Below, piece by piece: positions 43,769-52,092 of a DNA stretch of 64,000 nucleotides. Location: NCBI GenBank assembly GCA_947253885.1, contig CAMYAO010000004.1:62001-126000 (forward strand), in the 5' to 3' direction. The notes beneath the pieces are model-generated. The model ran no database searches, was not told the origin of the DNA, and worked only from the letters and a program-made list of their open reading frames with translations. Source of the DNA: an uncultured Clostridium sp. Its GTDB lineage: Bacteria; Bacillota; Clostridia; Lachnospirales; Lachnospiraceae. The translations under genes were made by a program, and so were the position numbers. Numbering within the stretch: position 1 is the first letter of the stretch; each line of letters opens with the position of its first letter.

Positions 43769-44941
43769 ATGAAAGAATTGGAATTAAAGTATGGCTGCAA
43801 TCCGAATCAAAAGCCTTCCCGTATTTTTATGGAAGAAGGAGAATTGCCGATTGAAGTGTTGTCAGGAAGACCCGGATATATTAACTTTTTAGATGCTTTT
43901 AACGGCTGGCAGCTCGTTTCGGAATTAAAGAAAGCAACTGGCTATTCGGCAGCAACTTCCTTTAAACATGTTTCTCCCGCAGGAGCAGCGATAGGTCTGC
44001 CTCTCTCTGGAGTGGAAAAGAAGATTTACTGGGTAGAGGGAGAGGAATTGTCTCCATTGGCAAATGCTTATGCAAGAGCACGAGGTGCGGACAGAATGTC
44101 CTCTTTTGGTGATTTTATTGCATTATCGGATGTTTGTGACGCTCCTACGGCAAAGCTGATAAAGCGTGAGGTTTCCGACGGAGTCATTGCGCCCGGTTAT
44201 ACGGACGAAGCTCTGGAGATTTTAAAATTAAAAAAGAACGGGAACTATAATGTAATCCGGATGGATGCAACCTATGTACCTGAAAAGGTAGAGAGGAAGC
44301 AGGTGTACGGAATCACCTTTGAGCAGGGAAGAAATGAGTTGTCCATAGATCGGGATTTATTATCCAATATTGTAACAGAAAATAAAGAAATCCCGGATGA
44401 AGCAAAAATTGATTTAATGATTGCATTGATCACTTTAAAATATACGCAGTCCAATTCTGTATGTTATGTAAAAGGAGGTCAGGCAATTGGAATCGGAGCA
44501 GGACAGCAATCCAGAATTCACTGCACCAGACTGGCAGGTCAGAAAGCGGATAACTGGTATTTGCGTCAGTGTCCGAAAGTGTTGAATTTACCTTTTGTGG
44601 ATGGAATTAAACGTGCGGATCGCGACAATGCGATTGACCTCTACATCGGAGAGGAATATATGGATCTTCTGGCAGACGGTGCATGGGAAAGAGTATTTAA
44701 GACAAAGCCTGAAGTTTTTACAGCAGAAGAGAAAAGAGCCTGGTTAAATGGTAATACGGGAGTGGCATTAGGATCCGATGCATTCTTTCCGTTTGGAGAT
44801 AATATTGAGAGGGCTTACAAGAGCGGTGTATCTTATGTGGCACAGCCGGGAGGCTCTATTCGTGATGACAATGTAATTGATACCTGTAATAAATACCGTA
44901 TGGCAATGGCATTTACAGGGATAAGATTATTCCATCATTAA
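43769..44941 (+). CDS. AICAR formyltransferase, stand-alone (PurH C-terminal domain type)
   Basis: The 390-residue enzyme transfers a formyl group from 10-formyl-tetrahydrofolate to AICAR. It holds only the transformylase part of PurH: NPNQKPSRIF, the catalytic Lys66-His67 in SFKHVSPAGAAIG, SNSVCYVKGGQAIGIGAGQQSR and the final AQPGGSIRDDNVI. The missing IMP cyclohydrolase domain is supplied by the purO gene upstream. It ends this operon; a promoter for a separate RNA begins 38 bp later. Confidence 0.93.
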   Translation: MKELELKYGCNPNQKPSRIFMEEGELPIEVLSGRPGYINFLDAFNGWQLVSELKKATGYSAATSFKHVSPAGAAIGLPLSGVEKKIYWVEGEELSPLANAYARARGADRMSSFGDFIALSDVCDAPTAKLIKREVSDGVIAPGYTDEALEILKLKKNGNYNVIRMDATYVPEKVERKQVYGITFEQGRNELSIDRDLLSNIVTENKEIPDEAKIDLMIALITLKYTQSNSVCYVKGGQAIGIGAGQQSRIHCTRLAGQKADNWYLRQCPKVLNLPFVDGIKRADRDNAIDLYIGEEYMDLLADGAWERVFKTKPEVFTAEEKRAWLNGNTGVALGSDAFFPFGDNIERAYKSGVSYVAQPGGSIRDDNVIDTCNKYRMAMAFTGIRLFHH

Positions 44942-44978
44942 TACAGAGAAAAAGAAGAAAGTATTTACAAAAAAACTA

Positions 44979-45008
44979 TAGACAGATACAACTAAAAAGG
45001 GTTATAAT
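44979..45008 (+). promoter_or_regulatory. Promoter of the candidate RNA
   Basis: TAGACA (44979-44984), 18 bp, consensus TATAAT (45003-45008). Start expected near 45015. Confidence 0.7.
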
Positions 45009-45014
45009 AGACTT

Positions 45015-45175
45015 ACGAACGAGGTATGAATCCTAAACATATATCTTATATATTAGTGTTTTGGCATTTCTGCCATTCAGACAATTGAGTCGGGGTGATT
45101 TCCGGACTCACTAAAAGTTTCCTATTATAAAAAATAAGTTGATTGAGAAAAAATCCGGTAATACCGGATTTTTTT
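45015..45175 (+). ncRNA. Candidate structured non-coding RNA of about 160 nt, family not recognised
   Basis: Between a good promoter and a strong terminator there is no convincing gene but several hairpins. These are AAACA-ATATA/TATAT-TGTTT (about 45035-45061), TGGCA/TGCCA with loop TTTC (45062-45075), and TGAGTC/GACTCA (about 45086-45111). A 5-bp end pairing ACTTA (45011-45015) with TAAGT (45135-45139) is possible. It does not match the purine, ZTP, THF, T-box or SAM patterns I know. A 20-codon frame starting ATG at 45026 has a badly spaced site and is probably not real. It could be a 6S-like RNA, a leader for the gene at 45319, or a new sRNA. Confidence 0.55.
45148..45175 (+). terminator. 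Terminator of the candidate RNA
   Basis: AAAAAATCCGGT, loop AAT, ACCGGATTTTTT, then T and C: a perfect 12-bp stem. Confidence 0.9.
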
Positions 45176-45318
45176 CTGTCTAAAGAAAACTGTGGCATTG
45201 TAGAACCTGAAAAAATAGTTTAAAATCAAATCAATAGTAAAAGATTTTATGAGGCAAAACCGAGGTGTTAGAAGTTGAGTCGGAGATATTTTCGGTAAAT
45301 GGTCTCTGGGGAGGGAAG

Positions 45319-45498
45319 ATGACAGAGATTCAATGTGATACCTGTGCATATATGATTTATGATGAGGAATACGAAGATTATTTTTGTGATGTAAATATGG
45401 ATGAGGATGATGCTGCGCGTTTATATAGTGATCATCATTTTCAATGTCCTTATTATCGGAACGGAGATGAATATACAGTGGTAAGAAAACAGATGTGA
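45319..45498 (+). CDS. Small cysteine-containing acidic protein (DUF6472-like)
   Basis: The 59-residue protein has a CDTC pair at the start (6-9), then an acidic DEEYEDYFCDV stretch and a final QCPYYRNGDEY. The four Cys (CxxC, C, C) could hold one zinc ion. The pattern resembles a small family widespread in Lachnospiraceae and labelled DUF6472; this is from memory and not searched. GGGAGGG precedes ATG 45319. It stands alone, 143 bp after the RNA terminator. Function is unknown. Confidence 0.75.
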   Translation: MTEIQCDTCAYMIYDEEYEDYFCDVNMDEDDAARLYSDHHFQCPYYRNGDEYTVVRKQM

Positions 45499-45691
45499 AA
45501 CAAGGCTTTTAGGCTATGAAGTTGAAATGCAGGGGGGAGACAGATGAAGATTAGTTGTCTGAATTTTAAGAAAAAATTGAACTATACGTACTAATTAAAA
45601 AGCCGAAAGTAGTTTTTGAAGATGAAAATTTTGCAAATATTTTGGTTAAAGGGTATTATGATTAATTTATGAAAAAGATGGGAGTAAAACT
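45499..45691. other. Gene-free AT-rich stretch
   Basis: No frame, tRNA or hairpin of note. It contains a GGGGGGAG-like ribosome site near 45534 followed by a 5-codon frame only, which suggests a worn gene start. It marks the left edge of an AT-rich accessory patch. Confidence 0.4.
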
Positions 45692-46311
45692 ATGAGAAAT
45701 AAAAAAACAGATTGATTACTATTTTTTTATGTTTATTTGTAATCTCTGTGCTGTTTGCATCTTGTGGGAATAAAGCTTTAGATACCAGTAAAGGTGAGCA
45801 AGCTAAAAAAGAAGCTGTGCAAGTGAAAGAAATTTCAAATTTTGATAATGATGGAGAGTCAACTTTACCGAGAAAGCTTTATGAAACAAAGGATAAGTTA
45901 GTGTTTTATACAACACAAGGTATATTTTCTTATGATATAACAAAGAAGAAAATCTCAGAAGGCTTTGCAATTACGGATAGCGAATATGCTAAGGATGGAG
46001 AGTCTGTTCGCAAAATTCCATTGAACTTCCAAGGAGATATTACATTTATTGCAGATATAGGCAAAGACCATAAGGAAATCTATGTATTCCCTCGAGATAG
46101 AAAATTCTACCATATATACAGTGTAGCAAATAAGAAAGTGACAAAAGTGAATAAATTATATAAGAAAACGATAAGTGACGAAGAGGGACTTGACAAATTA
46201 ATAAAAAAACAGGAAAGTGGTTGGACTTTCGGCAATGGAGAAGCAAATATTAAAAACTATAAATATAAATCTCACATTATCGGAAAAGTATATAAGCCTT
46301 TTGCAAAATAA
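45692..46311 (+). pseudogene. Lipoprotein gene with a frameshift in its signal peptide
   Basis: ATG 45692 has a proper site (GGGAG, 8 bases upstream) but ends after MRNKKTD at TGA 45713. One frame over, the sequence continues as a typical lipoprotein signal, LITIFLCLFVISVLFASC, and about 185 further residues without a recognised domain. A single missing base near 45711 would explain this. Initiation at TTG 45712 could still make a 199-residue protein with a shortened signal, but no ribosome site precedes it. The gene is richer in A and T than its neighbours. Function unknown. Confidence 0.65.
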
Positions 46312-46342
46312 AGATTATACCTGATTTTTTATTTAAACTGAT

Positions 46343-46464
46343 AGGTTAACAAGAAAAAACACCTTTCCATTACAATAAGGTTGTTTAGACCAAGTTGAAG
46401 AAAAGAAAGGCAATTTAAATGGTGAAGAAATCTAATTCATCCGCACATACAAAGTGGGCTTGAG
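46343..46464 (+). mobile_element. Stump of an IS200/IS605-type transposase (tnpA) left end
   Basis: ATG 46420 opens MVKKSNSSAHTKW, the characteristic N-terminus of IS200-type Y1 transposases (relatives continue with CKYHIVF), but runs into TGA after 14 codons. Just upstream, AACACCTT and AAGGTTGTT (46346-46376 area) form the kind of imperfect hairpin found at IS200 left ends. The catalytic HUH and Tyr region is absent, so this is a dead scar. The match is from memory of the family, not from a search. Confidence 0.6.
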
Positions 46465-46881
46465 AATATTAAAATAGGGATACAGAGAAAAAAGCTTGAA
46501 ATAAAGAACATTGTTTGTGACGGAGCAATAACCCCCTATCAATATGTTGCTAAAGTACTTCGCTTTATCAGCTATAAAACGATATGGAGAACATTTGAAT
46601 TCTGTAACAACTATGCTATGCCAAAGAATACGCCAAACTATGGTGAACGTATTCAATATATTCCAAGAGCAAAGGACATAAATTCTATGACGCCAGAGAT
46701 GAAATTGGTTGAAAAAATTGATTACGATTTTACTGCCGCCACAAAGGATTCTCTTATGAGTTATGGTGTGATTGTAAGAACGCTTGTCTTTGATGAATTG
46801 GTAAAAGTATTTATTGACAAAAATCCAAACTGTACAGTCGTAAATATTGCCTATTCATTACTTCTGCATTCCACAGCTTAA
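46426..46881 (+). pseudogene. Truncated LCM-type SAM-dependent methyltransferase
   Basis: The frame is open from 46426 with its first ATG at 46618. From 46618 it reads as the N-terminal part of leucine-carboxyl-methyltransferase-like (PPM/Tcmp) enzymes: MTPEMKLVEKIDYDF, then MSYGVIVRTLVFDEL and CTVVNIA. The SAM-binding CGLDTR that should follow is replaced by YSLLLHSTA and a stop. Two thirds of the protein is missing. Upstream in-frame codons (CDGAITPYQYVAKVLRF) do not look like this family, so the frame may be a join of unrelated pieces next to the IS200 scar. Confidence 0.7.
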
Positions 46882-46886
46882 ATAAC

Positions 46887-46931
46887 AAGATGGATATGAA
46901 CACGACTGGCTGCCGTATTCATATCCATCTT
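46887..46931. terminator. Perfect 14-bp inverted repeat, possible terminator
   Basis: AAGATGGATATGAA (46887-46900) and TTCATATCCATCTT (46918-46931) with a 17-base loop. It lies between the truncated methyltransferase and the convergent pyc gene. U tracts are weak, so it may instead be an element end. Confidence 0.55.
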
Positions 46932-46979
46932 TATTGTAGTAAATTTTTTAGTTCCTCTACTTTTGCTTTGGTTTTCTAT

Positions 46980-49900
46980 TTATATCAGATCGTTTCCATT
47001 ATCATCTTTTAAGAAGTGGAATGAGATCAGCAGATCATCCTGATGAACAGAATCACCAGAGGTAACATAGATTTTATCTACAGTACCGTTTACAGTTGAT
47101 ACAACTGTTGTTTCCATTTTCATAGCTTCTACGGTCATAAGAGGGGTATTCTTCGTAACTTCATCTCCCTCTTTTACAAGAATCTTGCCGATGGTACCAG
47201 GGATAGCAGATCCGATATGCTGAGGATTGTTTTTGTCTGCTTTCAGTTTATGATCACTCTTAATCTCAAGATTGTTATCCTGTACTTTAATGGTTCGAAT
47301 CGAGCCGTTTACCATAAACATTAAGTTGCGGGCTCCGAATTCATCCGGAATACTTGCCTCTAAATATTTGATAATCAAATCCTTACCCTGATCAATATGG
47401 AGAATTGTTTCTTCTCCTTTTGCCAGACCATAGAAATAAACATGACTTTCTAATCGTGTAACATCATTGAACATTTCCACATGCTCACAGTAATCTTCAT
47501 ATACCTTCGGATACAGGGCATAGCTTAAAGCCTTCATTTCCATTACTTCATCCGGTTTATCTTCGAAATGATATTTCTCGATCAAATGTTGTTTGATTTG
47601 TTCAAAATCAGCAGGTTCTAATGTTTTTCCGGGACGATCTGTCAGAGGAACAATATCTTTTAAGACTATTTTCTGCAGTTCGCTTGGGAATCCACCATAT
47701 GGCTGTCCCATCATACCTTGGAAATAAGATACAACAGAATCAGGATAAGGAAGTCCTGCGCCTTTTGTAAGGATATTTTCTTTTGTCAATCCGTTTTTAA
47801 ACATAAAGATTGCCAAATCACCTACAGCTTTGGAGGTAGGAGTAACCTTTACAATATTTCCAAGAAGTTCATTTGCATCTTTATATAATCCCTTGATAGC
47901 CTCAAAATCTTCTGCGGAACCCATGCTGGTAACCTGTGCAAGAAGATTGGAATACTGTCCGCCAGGAATCTCATATTTGTAAATTTCCGCATTTGGAGCC
48001 TTCATATCAGATTCGAACTCTTTATATACCTTACGAACACGGCCGTAATAGCGACTTAATTCGGAAAGTTCTTCGAATTTCAATCCGGTATCTCTCTCGG
48101 AGCCGTGAAGAGCTTCCACAACTGCATTCATAGATGGCTGTGAAGTAAGAGATGCCATAGATTCAATTGCAAGATCTACGATATCAACGCCGGCAGTCGC
48201 TGCAGATAAAATAGTGGCAACACCGGCACCGGTAGAATCATGTGTATGCAGATGTAAAGGAACATGAAGTTCGCTCTTTAATGCAGTAACTAATTCCGTT
48301 GCGGCATGAGGCTTTAACAAACCGGCCATATCTTTAATTGCAATAGAATGGCAACCCTGCTTTTCCAGTTCCATAGCATTTTTTACATAATACTCCAAGG
48401 TATATTTGATTTCTTTCGGACTGGTAACATCTCCCGTGTAGCAAATGGTACCTTCAACAATTTTGTCAGTCTTTAAAGCTTCTTCAATTGGCATTTTCAT
48501 ATTTTCTACCCAGTTTAAGGAGTCGAAAATACGGAATACATCGATTCCCTGTTCAGCAGAGACCTTAATAAAGTTTTGTACAACATTATCAGGATAATTG
48601 CTGTATCCGACTGCATTGGATGCACGAAGGAGCATTTGAATCAGAGTATTCGGCATACGTTCACGCAGGAGTTGGAGTCTGGTCCAAGGAGACTCTTTCA
48701 GGAAACGATATGCAGTATCAAAAGTAGCACCGCCCCATGCCTCAACAGAGAAAGCATTTGCCATGTAGGCATTTGTTGCATAGGCAGCACCGCACAGATC
48801 CTTGCTTCTCATACGGGTTGCCAACAGAGACTGCTGTGCATCACGCATTGTAGTATCAGTGACATATAATTTTTTGTCATTCAGGATTTTCTGCATGTAA
48901 CCTTTTGCTCCGAGTTTTAAGAATTCATCTCGAGCACCGGTAACGGGTGTGGAACGATCGAAGTCCGGAAGAACACGGTTTTCGAACTGACCTTTTTTTC
49001 CGGCAGAAGTGGAATTTAAAATTTTATCTCCTAAGAATTCAATAATCTTATTCGCACGATTTTGACTCTTTTCCAATTCAAAGAGTTCCGGTGTTTCTTC
49101 TATAAATGTGGTATAGCATTTTCCGCTGCGGAAGATGTCATGGTTTAATACGTTGATCAAAAACGGAATATTGGTCTTGACTCCACGGATACGCATTTCG
49201 GTTAATGCACGAAGTGATTTGCGAATAGCATCGTCAAAAGTACGACCGTGTGAAATGGCCTTTACCAACAGACTGTCATAAAATGGAGAAATAACTGCAC
49301 CTGTATATGCGTTTCCTCCGTCTAAACGTATACCATTACCGGAACCGGAACGATAAACGGTAATTTCTCCTGTATCCGGCAAGAAATTGTTGGCAGGATC
49401 TTCGGTAGTAACACGTGTTTGAATCGAATATCCGTTGCAGGTTACATCGTTTTGAGATTTGATATTTACCTCATCTGAATGAAGAGGATATCCTTCTGCG
49501 ATTAAAACCTGTGATTGTACAATATCAATTCCGGTTACCATCTCTGTGACAGTGTGCTCAACCTGAATTCTGGGGTTCATTTCAATAAAGTATGGATTAT
49601 AATCCGCGTCTACCAAAAATTCCAGAGTTCCGGCATTACGATAGCCGACTGTTTTACATAAGCGGATAGCAGCCTCAAAGATAATCTGTCTTGTTTTATC
49701 CGGAAGAGAGAAGGCAGGTGCATATTCCACTACTTTCTGATGGCGTCTCTGAACAGAGCAGTCACGATCGAAGAGGTGCACAACATTGCCGTAGGCATCT
49801 CCCAATACCTGTACTTCAATATGTTTTGGTCCGCGAAGGTATTTTTCGATGAAAATTTTGTCATCTCCGAATGCCTTTTTTGACTCATTTTTTGCTTCAT

Positions 49901-50468
49901 TAAATTCACGCTCTAAATCATCAGGGTCATTTACGATACGCATACCGCGACCGCCACCGCCGTTAGAGGCTTTTAACATAACCGGATAGCCGACCTCAGA
50001 TGCAATTTTGGCTGCAACTGCAGGGTCTTTAATCGCATAATCAACTCCGGGAATAATAGGAACCTTTGCCTTGATCGCAATTTGCTTAGATGAAATTTTA
50101 TCACCCATGGCATTCATAATATCACTGGACGGTCCAATGAAAACAATGCCGTTCTTTTCGCAGGCATCTACAAAGTCAGGGTTTTCAGATAAGAAACCGT
50201 ATCCGGGATGAATGGCATCGACATTTGCGGCCAGTGCAATCTTGATAATGGTTTCAATGTCCAAATATGCGTCGATTGGTCCTTTTGCAGGATTTAATGG
50301 GTATGACTCATCGGCTTTTGACCGGAAGAGTGCATAGCGATCTTCCTTGGAGAAGATACTTACAGTTGTAATTCCCAATTCACTGAGTGCACGAAATACA
50401 CGAATTGCGATCTCGCCACGATTGGCAACTAAAACTTTTTTGAAAGGCTTGATATTGACCTCACTCAT
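46980..50468 (-). CDS. pyc: Pyruvate carboxylase
   Basis: This 1162-residue single-chain enzyme carboxylates pyruvate to oxaloacetate with ATP, bicarbonate and biotin. Biotin carboxylase spans about 10-460 (VLVANRGEIAIRVFRA, GGGGRGMR, FIEMNPRIQVEHTVTE). The carboxyltransferase spans about 540-830 (DTTMRDAQQSLLATRMR, HLHTHDSTG). The C-terminal biotin carrier has Lys1117 in EAMKMET. It replenishes the citric acid branch for amino acid synthesis. ATG at 50468 with AAGGAG is preferred over in-frame upstream codons. It has its own promoter containing a palindrome. Confidence 0.97.
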   Translation of the reverse strand: MSEVNIKPFKKVLVANRGEIAIRVFRALSELGITTVSIFSKEDRYALFRSKADESYPLNPAKGPIDAYLDIETIIKIALAANVDAIHPGYGFLSENPDFVDACEKNGIVFIGPSSDIMNAMGDKISSKQIAIKAKVPIIPGVDYAIKDPAVAAKIASEVGYPVMLKASNGGGGRGMRIVNDPDDLEREFNEAKNESKKAFGDDKIFIEKYLRGPKHIEVQVLGDAYGNVVHLFDRDCSVQRRHQKVVEYAPAFSLPDKTRQIIFEAAIRLCKTVGYRNAGTLEFLVDADYNPYFIEMNPRIQVEHTVTEMVTGIDIVQSQVLIAEGYPLHSDEVNIKSQNDVTCNGYSIQTRVTTEDPANNFLPDTGEITVYRSGSGNGIRLDGGNAYTGAVISPFYDSLLVKAISHGRTFDDAIRKSLRALTEMRIRGVKTNIPFLINVLNHDIFRSGKCYTTFIEETPELFELEKSQNRANKIIEFLGDKILNSTSAGKKGQFENRVLPDFDRSTPVTGARDEFLKLGAKGYMQKILNDKKLYVTDTTMRDAQQSLLATRMRSKDLCGAAYATNAYMANAFSVEAWGGATFDTAYRFLKESPWTRLQLLRERMPNTLIQMLLRASNAVGYSNYPDNVVQNFIKVSAEQGIDVFRIFDSLNWVENMKMPIEEALKTDKIVEGTICYTGDVTSPKEIKYTLEYYVKNAMELEKQGCHSIAIKDMAGLLKPHAATELVTALKSELHVPLHLHTHDSTGAGVATILSAATAGVDIVDLAIESMASLTSQPSMNAVVEALHGSERDTGLKFEELSELSRYYGRVRKVYKEFESDMKAPNAEIYKYEIPGGQYSNLLAQVTSMGSAEDFEAIKGLYKDANELLGNIVKVTPTSKAVGDLAIFMFKNGLTKENILTKGAGLPYPDSVVSYFQGMMGQPYGGFPSELQKIVLKDIVPLTDRPGKTLEPADFEQIKQHLIEKYHFEDKPDEVMEMKALSYALYPKVYEDYCEHVEMFNDVTRLESHVYFYGLAKGEETILHIDQGKDLIIKYLEASIPDEFGARNLMFMVNGSIRTIKVQDNNLEIKSDHKLKADKNNPQHIGSAIPGTIGKILVKEGDEVTKNTPLMTVEAMKMETTVVSTVNGTVDKIYVTSGDSVHQDDLLISFHFLKDDNGNDLI

Positions 50469-50498
50469 GATAGACTCCTTACTCTTTAATAAGATTTC

Positions 50499-50529
50499 AT
50501 AATACTTGGTTATAGTAACCATAGTTCAA
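50499..50529 (-). promoter_or_regulatory. pyc promoter with palindromic operator in the spacer
   Basis: On minus, TTGAAC (50529-50524), a long 19-bp spacer, TATTAT (50504-50499). The spacer contains the dyad TGGTTAcTATAACCA (50521-50507). A long spacer with a central dyad is the layout used by MerR-family activators. Confidence 0.5.
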
Positions 50530-50655
50530 GTATAAGGAAGAAGGCAATATAATGCAAGAGAAAAAATCTGATTATGCAAAAAAAGTCCTGTATTCCGCTA
50601 GAAAATGGCACACAAGACTAAAAAATGCAGGATTTCATTTATTCCAATTCATAAA

Positions 50656-50683
50656 TTGAGTGAATTAATGCATTTTTTATAAT
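50656..50683 (+). promoter_or_regulatory. Possible promoter directed antisense into the tmcAL 3' end
   Basis: TTGAGT (50656-50661), 16 bp, TATAAT (50678-50683) on plus, pointing toward the tail of the minus-strand tmcAL gene. No plus-strand gene follows until ackA at 52093. Confidence 0.4.
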
Positions 50684-50737
50684 AGTAAACCGTTAAATGA
50701 AGGATGAAAATGAAAAATGTTCATTTTATTCCTGAAT

Positions 50738-51931
50738 TTAAGGTAAAAGTATCAGAGATTGCCTGTATATATTCGGCAATACCTGTTTCCCCTTTTCTGT
50801 GGCTGCAATACGGTAGATTTCAGCAGCATAAAGATCAAAAGAAAACAGTTGCATCTGTTCACAGGATAGCAACTTATCCGCTCGGGACAGTTTACAGATA
50901 AGAGGGATGGAGGAGGTTTGTTTGATAAGAGCCAGTAGATTGGATGCAGATTTTCGAAATCCCAGTACAAGTGCATAAAAGGCAGTCTGTTGATCGGGAG
51001 CATTTAAAAGAATCTTTGTAAGCAGCCTGCTGATACCCGTATATGTTTGGTTTTTTGTTTTGACAAGGTGTACAAACTGCGTCCAAGTTAAAAATTGTTC
51101 TTTCTTATTAATAAGTCTTCTGCTAAGATCAGTGTCTGTATTTTGATAAGACAGAAGTTTTTCATGAAGCAAAAAAGAAAAATCATCTTCCCTTAACAGC
51201 AGATTATTTTTCAGAGCAGTTTCCAAGTGTTGTTTTGTTTCAAAGGGAACATAAGACTTCCAGGTATCTTCCTGTTTGAAAATATTGGATCGGACAGCGG
51301 AAGCCGAGGCTGAGGATTTATGAAAATGTGTACTGTGATAGTCGTTTGTACGGGTAATCGAAACCGGTTCAATTGAAGAATGGAGCCTTTTTAGTGCTTT
51401 TAGATATTCCACAGCGAGGATATTGTTCGGATGACCCAATATATGTTGGAGAACGGCAGAATCTTCTTCCGGAAAACAGCGGATGGTTGCCTTATGGCGT
51501 GCGGTCGGATAAGAATCTCCCTGATTTAGAAATCCTTTTAAAAAGGTTTGATAGTGAGGAGGCTCTTTTACATATAAGGAAGCGATCTGATCTAAAAGGG
51601 AAAAATCACCGGGCTCTGCTTCACAGCCGAAACAGAGGTGGGTGATACAACCAAGCCGCTCCAAAAGTGTGATCCCCTGTAAAGCAAAGAACTCTGCACT
51701 TGCGATACTTGCAATGCATGGAAGCTGGATGACCAGATCCACTCCGCAGGAGAGAGCCATTTGTGCCCGTTCGTAAGGGGACAAGAGAGCCGGAGCTCCT
51801 CTTTGTACGAAATAACCGCTCATAATTACAACAATATAATCCGGTCGGATTTGTTTTTTTAATTGTTCTATCTGATAGAGGTGCCCATTATGAAATGGAT
51901 TATATTCTGCAATAATTCCGGCTACTTTCAT
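50738..51931 (-). CDS. tmcAL: tRNA(Met) cytidine acetate ligase
   Basis: TmcAL activates acetate with ATP and attaches it to cytidine 34 of elongator tRNA-Met, helping AUG decoding. The 397-residue protein has a nucleotidyltransferase fold with GIIAEYNPFHNGHLYQIEQ (HxGH at 14-17), the MSGYFVQRGAPA and ERAQMALSCGVDLVIQLP stretches typical of the family (formerly DUF795/YlbM), and a C-terminal RNA-binding half. ATG 51931 follows GGAG. It is monocistronic and divergent from ackA, which itself produces or uses acetyl phosphate and acetate. Confidence 0.93.
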   Translation of the reverse strand: MKVAGIIAEYNPFHNGHLYQIEQLKKQIRPDYIVVIMSGYFVQRGAPALLSPYERAQMALSCGVDLVIQLPCIASIASAEFFALQGITLLERLGCITHLCFGCEAEPGDFSLLDQIASLYVKEPPHYQTFLKGFLNQGDSYPTARHKATIRCFPEEDSAVLQHILGHPNNILAVEYLKALKRLHSSIEPVSITRTNDYHSTHFHKSSASASAVRSNIFKQEDTWKSYVPFETKQHLETALKNNLLLREDDFSFLLHEKLLSYQNTDTDLSRRLINKKEQFLTWTQFVHLVKTKNQTYTGISRLLTKILLNAPDQQTAFYALVLGFRKSASNLLALIKQTSSIPLICKLSRADKLLSCEQMQLFSFDLYAAEIYRIAATEKGKQVLPNIYRQSLILLP

Positions 51932-52014
51932 TGTAAAAACTCCTTGTAAATAATGTTGTTATCATCATACTTGATTTTATAAAAAAATAAAATAGGAAGA
52001 TTTGAAATGAATAC

Positions 52015-52042
52015 TTGAAACCTCGATAAAATATAATATAAT
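52015..52042 (+). promoter_or_regulatory. Promoter of ackA
   Basis: TTGAAA (52015-52020), 16 bp, TATAAT (52037-52042). A second overlapping TATAAT at 52032-52037 makes a tandem -10. Confidence 0.7.
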
Positions 52043-52092
52043 AGGAATAGCGGTATAAAACTATTTATCTTATTTTGAAGGGAGCATTTTCC

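Noticed and set aside
45026..45088. Twenty-codon leader peptide inside the candidate RNA, with three His codons
   Set aside because: GAGG lies only one base before the ATG, the His codons are not consecutive, and no his genes follow.
44942..45180. Purine, ZTP or tetrahydrofolate riboswitch near the purine genes
   Set aside because: The conserved cores of these classes (for example the purine three-way junction bases or the ZTP GCC-GGGC pseudoknot) are not present, and the element lies after, not before, the purine genes.
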